From Streptomyces sp. NRRL F-525 (GTDB taxonomy: Bacteria > Actinomycetota > Actinomycetes > Streptomycetales > Streptomycetaceae), in assembly GCF_000716605.1 (NCBI RefSeq), contig NZ_JNXE01000016.1:186001-250000 (forward strand): a DNA stretch of 64,000 nucleotides. The letters are read 5' to 3'. The translations under genes and the position numbers were made by a program. Under the pieces are notes generated by a model, which saw only the letters and a list, made by a program, of their open reading frames with translations, was not told the DNA's origin and made no database searches. Below are positions 1 to 6,476 of this stretch, piece by piece; position 1 is the first letter of the stretch, and the number at the start of each line of letters is the position of its first letter.

Positions 1-647
1 GGGCTCGGCTTCCAGACCACCACGTTGCCCATCAGCGCGGGCGCCGTCGGCAGGTTGCCCGCGATCGCCGTGAAGTTGAACGGCGTGATCGCGTAGACGA
101 AGCCTTCGAGCGGGCGGTGGTCGAGGCGGTTCCAGACGCCCGGGGAGTTCGCCGGGGGCTGCTCGGCGAGGAGGTCGCGGGCGTACTTGACGTTGAAGCG
201 CCAGAAGTCGACGAGCTCGCAGGGGCAGTCGATCTCGGCCTGCTGGGCGGTCTTCGACTGACCGAGCATGGTGGACGCGGCGAGGGTCTCGCGCCACGGG
301 CCGGAGAGCAGTTCGGCCGCGCGCAGGATGATCGCGGCACGGTCGTCGAAGGACATCGCACGCCAGGCCGGCGCGGCGGCGAGGGCCGCGTCGATCGCGT
401 CCTGGGCGTCGTCCTGGGTGGCGTTGGCGTACGTGCCGATGCGCGCCTTGTGGTTGTGCGGCTGTACGACGTCCACGCGCTCGCCGCCGCCCATCCGCCG
501 CTCGCCGCCGATGGTCATCGGCAGGTCGATCGGGTTCTCGGCCAGCTCCTTGAGCTTGACCTCAAGACGGGCGCGCTCGGGAGAGCCGGGCGCGTAGCCG
601 TGCACCGGCTCGTTGACGGGGGTGGGGACCTGGGTCACAGCGTCCAT
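1..647 (-). CDS. pruA: L-glutamate gamma-semialdehyde (1-pyrroline-5-carboxylate) dehydrogenase, N-terminal part
   Basis: This is the second enzyme of proline catabolism, oxidising glutamate semialdehyde to glutamate with NAD+. Only the first ~215 residues lie in the window; the gene continues beyond base 1. The start is ATG at 647 (MDAVTQVPTPVNEPV). The N-terminal half of the aldehyde dehydrogenase fold is recognisable: GGERRMGGGERVDVVQPHNH, then WRAMSFDDRAAIILRAAELL, TAQQAEIDCPCELVDFWRFN and YAITPFNFTAIAGNLPTAPA, which is the start of the NAD-binding part. The catalytic Cys and Glu are outside the window. The gene is 59 bases downstream of the proline dehydrogenase gene on the same strand, so the two probably form one proline-utilisation operon. 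Streptomyces uses separate enzymes rather than a fused PutA. Confidence 0.95.
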   Translation of the reverse strand, partial: MDAVTQVPTPVNEPVHGYAPGSPERARLEVKLKELAENPIDLPMTIGGERRMGGGERVDVVQPHNHKARIGTYANATQDDAQDAIDAALAAAPAWRAMSFDDRAAIILRAAELLSGPWRETLAASTMLGQSKTAQQAEIDCPCELVDFWRFNVKYARDLLAEQPPANSPGVWNRLDHRPLEGFVYAITPFNFTAIAGNLPTAPALMGNVVVWKPS

Positions 648-706
648 GAGATCCGTAACTCCTTGTACGTGAGCGGGTGTTGGGGTCAATCCCTGGTCAG
701 CCTCGG

Positions 707-1633
707 TCAGCCCTTGGTGAGGGTCGAGCGTGCGAAGAAGAGGAGGTTGGCCGGCTTCTCGGCGAGGCGCCGCATGAAGTATCCGTACCAGTCGGTGCCG
801 TAGGCCGTGTAGACGCGCATGCGGTGACCCTCGGCGGCGAGGCGGAGGTGCTCGTCGCTGCGAATGCCGTAGAGCATCTGGAACTCGTACTCGTCGAGCT
901 TGCGACCGGCCCGCCGGGCGAGTTCCTGGCCGATGGAGATGAGGCGCGGGTCGTGGGAGCCGATCATCGGGTACCCCTCGCCCTCCATCAGGATGCGCAG
1001 GATGCGGACGTACGCCTTGTCGATCTCGTGTTTCTGCTGGTAGGCGACCTCGGCGGGCTCCTTGTACGCGCCCTTCACCAGGCGGACGCGGCTGCCGGCC
1101 TCGGCGAGGCGGCGGGCGTCGGACTCGGTGCGGAAGAGGTAGGCCTGGATGACGCAGCCGGTCTGCGGGAAGTCCTTCCGCAGTTCCTCGTGGATCGTGA
1201 ACATCGAGTCGAGGGTGGTGTGGGCCTCGGCGTCGAGCGTGACGGTCGTGCCGATCGCGGCGGCGGCCTCGACGACGGGCCGGACGTTCGCGAGGGCCAG
1301 TTCGTGACCGCCGTCCAGCGCCTGCCCGAACATGGACAGCTTGATGGACATCTCGGCCCTCGTGCCCAGCTCCAACTCCTTGAGCCGGTCGACGAGTTGG
1401 AGATACGCGTCGCGGGCGGCGGCGGCCTGCTCGGGGGTGGTGATGTCCTCGCCGACGACGTCCATCGTCAGCTCGAGACCCTTGGCGGTGAGGTCCTGGA
1501 CGATCGGCACGATCTCGTCCACGGTCTCGCCGGGGATGAAGCGGTCGACGACCTGCTTGGTCACCGGCGCCGCCGAGATCAGCCGACGCATCTGATCGCT
1601 GCGCGAGGCGGCGAGAATCACGGGACCCAGCAC
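707..1633 (-). CDS. Proline dehydrogenase (monofunctional PutA-type)
   Basis: This is the FAD-dependent first step of proline degradation, proline to P5C, passing electrons to the quinone pool. At 308 residues it has the usual length for the monofunctional family. Family motifs visible along the beta/alpha barrel are ELGTRAEMSIKLSMFG (about residues 90-105), VTLDAEAHTTLD, CVIQAYLFRTESDAR, RVRLVKGAYKEPAEV (substrate/FAD site), MIGSHDPRLI and YEFQMLYGIRSDEHLRL near the C-terminus. The GTG start at 1633 has GGAGGTG a few bases upstream. It lies directly upstream of the P5C dehydrogenase gene and is divergent from a PucR-type regulator, the usual proline-responsive arrangement. The shared promoter lies in 1634-1780. 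Confidence 0.95.
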   Translation of the reverse strand: MLGPVILAASRSDQMRRLISAAPVTKQVVDRFIPGETVDEIVPIVQDLTAKGLELTMDVVGEDITTPEQAAAARDAYLQLVDRLKELELGTRAEMSIKLSMFGQALDGGHELALANVRPVVEAAAAIGTTVTLDAEAHTTLDSMFTIHEELRKDFPQTGCVIQAYLFRTESDARRLAEAGSRVRLVKGAYKEPAEVAYQQKHEIDKAYVRILRILMEGEGYPMIGSHDPRLISIGQELARRAGRKLDEYEFQMLYGIRSDEHLRLAAEGHRMRVYTAYGTDWYGYFMRRLAEKPANLLFFARSTLTKG

Positions 1634-1703
1634 GGGGCACCTCCACAGAACCAGCAGACAGGACCACCGTGAAACCTAGGGATCTCTCCGATCGTGGGCC
1701 ATC

Positions 1704-1713
1704 GACAGCTGTC
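1704..1713. promoter_or_regulatory. 10-bp palindrome in the proline dehydrogenase / PucR divergent promoter region
   Basis: GACAGCTGTC is a perfect palindrome in the middle of the ~150-bp divergent spacer. It is a plausible but weak operator candidate for the adjacent PucR-type regulator. A 10-bp palindrome can arise by chance. Confidence 0.25.
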
Positions 1714-1780
1714 ACGCATCCGTGCCGCAGATCTCAGACAGATGTATGAAGGCCCGGCGGGAATGCGGGAGAATGCCCGG

Positions 1781-3040
1781 GTGACATCCGATTCCACCGG
1801 CGACTACCAGGAGCTCGTAGACGAGATCTCGGAGCTCCTCGGCGCCCCCGCGACCCTGGAGAACCGCGACTTCGAGCTGATCGCCTTCGGGGCCTACGAC
1901 GGTGAGGGCGACCTCGATCCAGCGGCCCTGGACCCGGTCCGCACCCGCTCGATCCTGACCCGGCGCTCCACGGCGGCGATCCGCACGTGGTTCGAGGGCT
2001 TCGGCATCACGCGGGCGACCGGCCCGGTCCGGATTCCGCCGACCCCCGAGGCGGGCGTCTACCGCGGCCGTATCTGCCTCCCCGTACGCCATCGGGGTGT
2101 CGTCCTCGGCTACGTCTGGCTCCTGGACGACGACGATCCGGGCCCGTCCGCTCCGCAGCTGGACGCGGCGATGAAGGTCGCGGCCCGGATCGGCGCGCTC
2201 CTCGCGGACGAGGCCCAGGCGGGCGCGGACCTGACGCGCGAGCTCCGCGCGGTGCTGACCGCCGACCGCGGCTGGCAGCGCGACATGGCGGTGGCCGCCC
2301 TCCGCACGGCCCTCGGCCCGCGCGGCGACGGCCCGCACGCGGTGGTCTGCGTCGCGCCGTGGCCGTCCGCCGACCCGGACGACGCCCCGTCCGCCCGTAC
2401 GGTGCCGCACGCGACGGCGCTGTGCACGGTGCCGTGGGGTGCGGCGGAGCAGCAGTGCCTGGCGGTGCTGGTACGGCTCCGCTCGACGGACGTACCGACT
2501 CCGGCGGCGAGCGCCGCCGCACGGCTGCTGGCGGATGTACGGACTCCGGCGGCGAACCCCACCGCCCGGGTACCGGCGGACGGACGCGCTCCCGCCGCGA
2601 CCGGCGCCGAACGGTCGCCGAGGGCGAGCGTCCCGGCCGCCGGTATCGGCACCCCCCGCGTCGGCCTCGCCGACCTGGGCACCGCCTGGCAGGAAGCTAC
2701 GGCGGCGTGCCGCGCGGCCCTCGCGGAACCCCGCTTCGCCCCGGTCGCCGACTGGTCCCACATCGGCCCGTACCGCCTCCTGACCGCCCTCTCCCCGGAG
2801 TCCCCCCACGACCCCGCCGTAGCCCCCCTCCTCTCCCCCGCCCACCACGAACTCGCCCGCACCGCCGAGGTGTTCCTCGACTGCGCGGGCCAAGCGGGGC
2901 GCGCGGCGGCCGAGTTGGGGATCCACCGGCAGACGCTGTACTACCGGCTGTCGCGGGTGGAGCAGTTGACGGGCCTGGACCTGGACGACGGGGAGGACCG
3001 GCTGCTGCTGCACATGGCGTTGAAGCGGGCGCGGCTGTAG
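1781..3040 (+). CDS. PucR-family (CdaR-like) transcriptional regulator of proline catabolism
   Basis: Probable regulator of the divergent proline dehydrogenase operon. The C-terminal helix-turn-helix is clear: [40 protein letters not shown] and [20 protein letters not shown] (PucR_2 type). The middle part resembles the GGDEF-like CdaR domain, with [21 protein letters not shown] chose GTG 1781 ([20 protein letters not shown]). In-frame ATGs at 1742 and 1763 and a GTG at 1694 are alternatives and would add a poorly conserved-looking leader. The protein carries an unusual Ala/Pro-rich insertion made of three 15-residue tandem repeats (bases 2489-2623). Regulators of this type next to putB/pruA respond to proline in actinobacteria; the ligand here is inferred. 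Confidence 0.88.
   Translation: MTSDSTGDYQELVDEISELLGAPATLENRDFELIAFGAYDGEGDLDPAALDPVRTRSILTRRSTAAIRTWFEGFGITRATGPVRIPPTPEAGVYRGRICLPVRHRGVVLGYVWLLDDDDPGPSAPQLDAAMKVAARIGALLADEAQAGADLTRELRAVLTADRGWQRDMAVAALRTALGPRGDGPHAVVCVAPWPSADPDDAPSARTVPHATALCTVPWGAAEQQCLAVLVRLRSTDVPTPAASAAARLLADVRTPAANPTARVPADGRAPAATGAERSPRASVPAAGIGTPRVGLADLGTAWQEATAACRAALAEPRFAPVADWSHIGPYRLLTALSPESPHDPAVAPLLSPAHHELARTAEVFLDCAGQAGRAAAELGIHRQTLYYRLSRVEQLTGLDLDDGEDRLLLHMALKRARL
2489..2623 (+). repeat. Three tandem 45-bp imperfect repeats inside the PucR gene
   Basis: Units begin at 2489, 2534 and 2579. They encode [30 protein letters not shown] and [15 protein letters not shown]. Units 1 and 2 are closest; unit 3 has diverged. 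All keep frame, so the repeat forms a flexible Ala/Pro linker in the protein rather than breaking it. Confidence 0.8.
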
Positions 3041-3070
3041 TGATGGCCGCCCGGTGATCTACTTCTCGGC

Positions 3071-3733
3071 ATGCCCCTGCTGATGCTCGACCTGGACAAC
3101 ACCCTGGTCGACCGCGACGTCGCGTTCCGGGACGCGGCGTCGGAGTTCCTGACGGCGCACGGCCTGCCGCCGGACGACCTCGCCTGGCTGATGTCGGCCG
3201 ACGCGAGCGGCTACACGCCGAGGCGGACGGTCGCCGAGGCCATGACCGAGCGCTACGGCGGGACGGTCACCGGCGATGTCGTACGGACGTTCCTCGACCG
3301 CGGCGCCGCCGACCGCGTCACCCTGAGCGAGCCCACCCGCGACGCCCTCACGAAGGCCGTCGCCGCGGGCTGGACGTGCGCGATCGTCACCAACGGCCGT
3401 GTCTCACAACAGGAGTTGAAGATCCGGAACACGGGGCTCGACACGATCGTCCACGGCTGGGTGATCTCCGAGTCGACGGGCCGCAAGAAACCCGCCCCGG
3501 AGATCTTCCACGCGGCGGCCGCCGAGGTCGGCGCCTCCCCCCACTCGTCCTGGGTCATCGGCGACTCGGCACACGCCGACATCCAGGGCGCGACGGGCAT
3601 CGGCGTGCGCAGCGTGTGGGTGTCGCACGGCCGCACATGGACCGAGCCGGCGTTCCGCCCGACGCACATCGCCGTCGACGCCGCGTCCGCGATCCACTAC
3701 GTCACCGGTGTCCCGAAATCAGCCCGCCCGTAG
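3071..3733 (+). CDS. HAD-superfamily hydrolase (phosphatase-like)
   Basis: A cytoplasmic phosphatase-type HAD protein of 220 residues. All four HAD motifs are present: motif I DLDNTLVD with the nucleophile and acid Asp near residues 7-9, motif II IVTNG (about 108-112), motif III Lys in GRKKPAPEIF (about 137), and motif IV VIGDSAHADIQGA (about 160). The cap is a short helical insert typical of subfamily I. The substrate cannot be told from sequence. It starts 30 bases after the PucR gene on the same strand. The ATG at 3071 begins the DxD segment almost immediately, as in most family members. Confidence 0.88.
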   Translation: MPLLMLDLDNTLVDRDVAFRDAASEFLTAHGLPPDDLAWLMSADASGYTPRRTVAEAMTERYGGTVTGDVVRTFLDRGAADRVTLSEPTRDALTKAVAAGWTCAIVTNGRVSQQELKIRNTGLDTIVHGWVISESTGRKKPAPEIFHAAAAEVGASPHSSWVIGDSAHADIQGATGIGVRSVWVSHGRTWTEPAFRPTHIAVDAASAIHYVTGVPKSARP

Positions 3734-3739
3734 GCGACT

Positions 3740-3850
3740 TCAGCACCGTTGCGGACCGGGCGCCCGGCAGTTCGGGGCCACGCGCTCGTCGGGGTCCGGC
3801 GTTTGTCGCCGACAGTTCTCGATCAGGTTCCAGAAGGTCTCGTCGTCCAT
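3740..3850 (-). pseudogene. Truncated DUF4240-type gene remnant
   Basis: A 36-codon frame from ATG 3850 reads MDDETFWNLIENCRRQTPDP, then DERVAPNCRAPGPQRC and stop. The opening is that of DUF4240 proteins (D-x-FW-x-LIE-x-x-R), a small actinobacterial family normally well over 100 residues long. Here the frame leaves the family pattern after about 25 residues and ends. It looks like the surviving 5' end of a decayed gene, not a complete one. It sits in the 266-bp gap between the HAD and peptidase-E-like genes. Confidence 0.6.
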
Positions 3851-3903
3851 GGCCGCACTCTGGCAGGCGGGACTGACACCGCCCCCGGGTAGGTACAGCG
3901 CAG

Positions 3904-3936
3904 AAGTGTGACGCTTTCCACCAAAGTGTCACACTT
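3904..3936. promoter_or_regulatory. Tandem 13-bp operator-like palindromes
   Basis: AAGTGTGACGCTT (3904-3916, one mismatch between arms) and AAGTGTCACACTT (3924-3936, perfect 6-bp arms around a central C) share the form AAGTGTnACnCTT. They are exactly 20 bp apart, about two helical turns. The outer halves also form a 9-bp inverted repeat, AAGTGTGAC...GTCACACTT. They lie ~65 bp upstream of the peptidase-E-like gene and ~55 bp upstream of the DUF4240 remnant. Cooperative repressor binding is the natural reading; the repressor is unknown. Confidence 0.6.
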
Positions 3937-3999
3937 CCACGGGGAGGGTCCCACCATGACGGGTGGAAAAGGCAGTTGTGCAAGCAGCAGGGAGTCCCG

Positions 4000-4593
4000 A
4001 TGAAGCTTCTCCTCACCGACTCCGGCGTCAAACCGATTGCCGAGGCCAGCGCGCTCTGCATCCCCACCGCGGGGTACGGGGGCCCGTACGGGGATCCGGG
4101 CGGGCCATGGCGTTTCATCAGCGGTCGATCCCCCAGCCCCATGACCGAGTTGGGCTGGAAGTCGGTGGGCGTGCTGGAGCTCACCGCGCTGCCCGGCATC
4201 GACAGGGAACGCTGGGTCTCGTGGGTCCGGGAGGCGGACGCCCTCCTCCCGTCCCTGCGCGACACGGTCTACGTCGGGCTCAGCGCCGGAAGCATGGCGC
4301 TCACTCCCCGCATCGGCGAGCCCTTCGCCGACTGGAAGCCGCTCACCGGTGACGACAGCGCGCTCGGAGTCGTCGGTTTCTCGCTCTTCCCGCACCTCGA
4401 CAGCCCGGGCTGCCCGGAGAACACCATGGCGGAGGCGGAACGGTGGGCCGCCGCAATCGAGGGTCCGGCGTACGCCATCGACGCCCAGACCGCGATCAAG
4501 GTGACCGACGGCGGTGGTGTCGAGGTCGTGTCCGAGGGGCACTGGAGGCTGTTCGACGGAGCGACCGGTCCAGCGCCCCGGAATTGGCACTGA
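4000..4593 (+). CDS. Type 1 glutamine amidotransferase-like / peptidase E (S51) family protein with two internal deletions
   Basis: Family resemblance is strong: MKLLLTDSGV, ASALCIPTAGYGGPYGDPGG, LGWKSVGVLELTALP and the nucleophile elbow YVGLSAGSMALTPRIGE, with its Ser near residue 98. FPHLDSPGCP carries the expected His. Compared with the usual Streptomyces members (recalled, not aligned), two stretches are missing in frame. About 14 residues are lost after DSGV, so the protein runs straight into KPIAEAS. About 20 are lost after VREADA, where the family has a GGDALYLCHW-type segment. The protein is 197 residues rather than ~230. It may be inactive or have altered specificity. ATG 4000 is preceded by CAGGGAG. 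Tandem palindromes lie upstream. Confidence 0.75.
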   Translation: MKLLLTDSGVKPIAEASALCIPTAGYGGPYGDPGGPWRFISGRSPSPMTELGWKSVGVLELTALPGIDRERWVSWVREADALLPSLRDTVYVGLSAGSMALTPRIGEPFADWKPLTGDDSALGVVGFSLFPHLDSPGCPENTMAEAERWAAAIEGPAYAIDAQTAIKVTDGGGVEVVSEGHWRLFDGATGPAPRNWH

Positions 4594-4619
4594 CCGACGC
4601 CCCCGCCGAACCCTAGTGT
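4590..4619 (+). promoter_or_regulatory. Leaderless promoter for the MFS gene at 4627
   Basis: The -35 is CTGACC (4590-4595), then an 18-bp spacer, then -10 TAGTGT (4614-4619), followed by exactly 7 bases before the ATG at 4627. No Shine-Dalgarno sequence is visible. The -35 overlaps the stop codon of the preceding gene. This is the standard layout of a leaderless actinobacterial transcript. Confidence 0.6.
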
Positions 4620-4626
4620 CGACGTC

Positions 4627-5853
4627 ATGACGACCTGTCCGCCCCCCAACTCCCCCACCCCCGAGGCCACTTCGGGCGCGCGGGCAACGCTCCTCACCCG
4701 CCCCCTCCTCCTCCGCTTCGTCAGCATGGTGGGGGCCAGTCTCAGTTTCTTCCTGCTGCTGTCGGTCGTACCGGCGTACGCGGCCGAGCGGGGCGGCGGG
4801 GGCGCGGCGGGGCTCGCGACGGGTTCGTTGATGCTGGCGACGGTGCTCGGGGAGTTGGGCACGCCCCGGATCGTCGGCCGCTTCGGGTACCGGCTGACCC
4901 TGATCGCCGGGCTGTTCCTCCTCGGCGCACCGGCGCTGGTGCTGACCGTCTCCGGGCAGGCTGCCTGGATCGCGGCCGTGTGCTTCGTGCGCGGGATCGG
5001 TTTCGCGCTGACGATCGTCGCGGGCGGTGCCCTCACCGCGTCGTTGATCCCGGACCAACGCCGGGGCGAGGGGCTCGCGTTGGTGGGTGTGGTGTCCGGG
5101 GTGCCGTCGCTGGTGGCGCTGCCGCTGGGGCTGTGGCTGGCCGGGCGCGTGGGCTACGGGCCGGTCGCCGTCACCGGTGGCCTCGCCGCGCTGGCCGCGA
5201 TCGTCTTCGTCCTCGGACTGCCGGACCGGGCGGAGCGCGAAGAGCAACCGCTCGGTGTCGTACGGGGGTTGCGCACCGGCGCGCTGCTCCGGCCGGTCCT
5301 CGTCTTCGCGGCCACCGCCACCGCCGCCGGCATCGTGGTGACCTTCCTGCCGCTGGCCCTGCCGTCGGCGTCGGCCGGGGTCGTCGCGGCGGCCCTGTTC
5401 GTGCAGACCGCGGCCTCGACCCTGACCCGCTGGCTCGCGGGCCGCCACGGCGACCGGCACGGCAGCGCCCGGCTCGTCCTCCCCGGCCTGCTCCTGTCGG
5501 CGGCCGGTGTCCTTGTCATCGCCCCAACTGCCGACCCGGTAGCGGTCGTTGCGGGCACAGCCCTCTTCGGCGCCGGCTTCGGCATCACCCAGAACGCCAC
5601 CCTGGCCCTGATGTACACCCGCGTCTCCGCCACCTCGTACGGCACGGTCAGCGCCCTGTGGAACCTCGCCTACGACGGCGGAATGGGCGTAGGCGCGGCA
5701 GGCTTCGGCGTCGCGGCCGGGTTGACCGGTTACCCGTGGGCCTTCGCGCTGACCGCGTTGTTGATGCTGGGCGCGGTGGCACCGGCGCTGCGGGACCGGC
5801 GCGTCACGGCGCCTTCCGCGCACCCTCCAGCAGTTGACGGAGACCCTCGGTGA
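4627..5853 (+). CDS. MFS transporter (drug/metabolite exporter type, 12 TM)
   Basis: A 408-residue major facilitator with about 12 hydrophobic segments, beginning with a ~27-residue Pro/Thr-rich cytoplasmic N-terminus. Helix 1 contains LRFVSMVGASLSFFLLLSVV. The loop 2-3 region carries GTPRIVGRFGYRLTLIAGLF, a variant of the MFS motif A. The mid-loop LPDRAEREEQPLG separates the two six-helix halves. The substrate is not predictable. The start appears leaderless (see the promoter at 4590-4619). Its 3' end overlaps the convergent TetR gene by 50 bases, so the last ~16 residues are encoded opposite the TetR C-terminus. Confidence 0.88.
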   Translation: MTTCPPPNSPTPEATSGARATLLTRPLLLRFVSMVGASLSFFLLLSVVPAYAAERGGGGAAGLATGSLMLATVLGELGTPRIVGRFGYRLTLIAGLFLLGAPALVLTVSGQAAWIAAVCFVRGIGFALTIVAGGALTASLIPDQRRGEGLALVGVVSGVPSLVALPLGLWLAGRVGYGPVAVTGGLAALAAIVFVLGLPDRAEREEQPLGVVRGLRTGALLRPVLVFAATATAAGIVVTFLPLALPSASAGVVAAALFVQTAASTLTRWLAGRHGDRHGSARLVLPGLLLSAAGVLVIAPTADPVAVVAGTALFGAGFGITQNATLALMYTRVSATSYGTVSALWNLAYDGGMGVGAAGFGVAAGLTGYPWAFALTALLMLGAVAPALRDRRVTAPSAHPPAVDGDPR

Positions 5854-6385
5854 GCCGGTCGGCGTCGGGTGCGGTCTTCGGGTCGAAGGTCCACTGCATG
5901 ATGAGCCCGGACATCACGACCATATAGAACGAGCCGAGCGTGTCGGCGGTCTCGTCCGACACCTCCTCCTCCGGCACAGCCATGAGCAGCGAGACCAGCC
6001 CCCGGCCGCCCTCGCGCTGCGCGAGCGCCAACTGATCGCGGGCCTCCGGCAGTTGGTCACCCATCACCATGATCTCCCCGCTGAGCCGCCACATCGAGCC
6101 CGGCTCACGGAGCGAGGCGACGACGTTCGACCACACCTCCCTGAACCGCTCCAGCGAACCCGGCGCCCCTTCGAGCCGCTCACCCCACTCGAAGGACATG
6201 TCGTCCACCAGCGAGACGTACGCCTGCGCGAGCAGCGCGTCCTTCGAGCCGTAGTGGTAGCCGATGGACGCGAGGTTCGTCCCCGACTCCTTCACGATGT
6301 CGCGCGCCGTGGTGCGCGCGAAACCCTTCTCCAGCAGGCAGCGCTTCGCGCCTTCGAGCAGATCCTCACGGTGTCCCATGCGCAC
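5804..6385 (-). CDS. TetR-family transcriptional regulator
   Basis: A 193-residue repressor. The N-terminal helix-turn-helix is LLEGAKRCLLEKGFARTTAR then DIVKESGTNLASIGYHYGSK (about residues 8-47), followed by DALLAQAYVSL and an all-helical ligand domain. GTG 6385 has GGAGG seven bases upstream; an ATG at 6379 is possible but its spacing is poor. It is divergent from the 14-TM MFS gene at 6477 and convergent with the MFS gene at 4627. The usual logic is repression of the divergent exporter, released by its substrate. Direct repeats in the shared promoter fit this. Confidence 0.9.
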   Translation of the reverse strand: MRMGHREDLLEGAKRCLLEKGFARTTARDIVKESGTNLASIGYHYGSKDALLAQAYVSLVDDMSFEWGERLEGAPGSLERFREVWSNVVASLREPGSMWRLSGEIMVMGDQLPEARDQLALAQREGGRGLVSLLMAVPEEEVSDETADTLGSFYMVVMSGLIMQWTFDPKTAPDADRLTEGLRQLLEGARKAP

Positions 6386-6410
6386 CAGGCTACCTCCGAT
6401 CCATACAACC

Positions 6411-6469
6411 GTCCTAGACGAACGATTTATACGTGCGTCATAGACAAGCGTTTAAGACGCGCGTACATT
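6411..6469. promoter_or_regulatory. Promoter and TetR operator candidate between TetR and MFS genes
   Basis: The + strand promoter is TAGACA (6441-6446), 17 bp, TACATT (6464-6469), then 7 bases to ATG 6477, so the MFS transcript is probably leaderless. Two direct repeats, GTCCTAGACGAACG (6411-6424) and GTCATAGACAAGCG (6437-6450), match at 11 of 14 positions, and each starts with a small GTCnTAGAC palindrome. The second covers the -35. Repressor binding there would block the promoter. Confidence 0.6.
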
Positions 6470-6476
6470 CGCTGTC

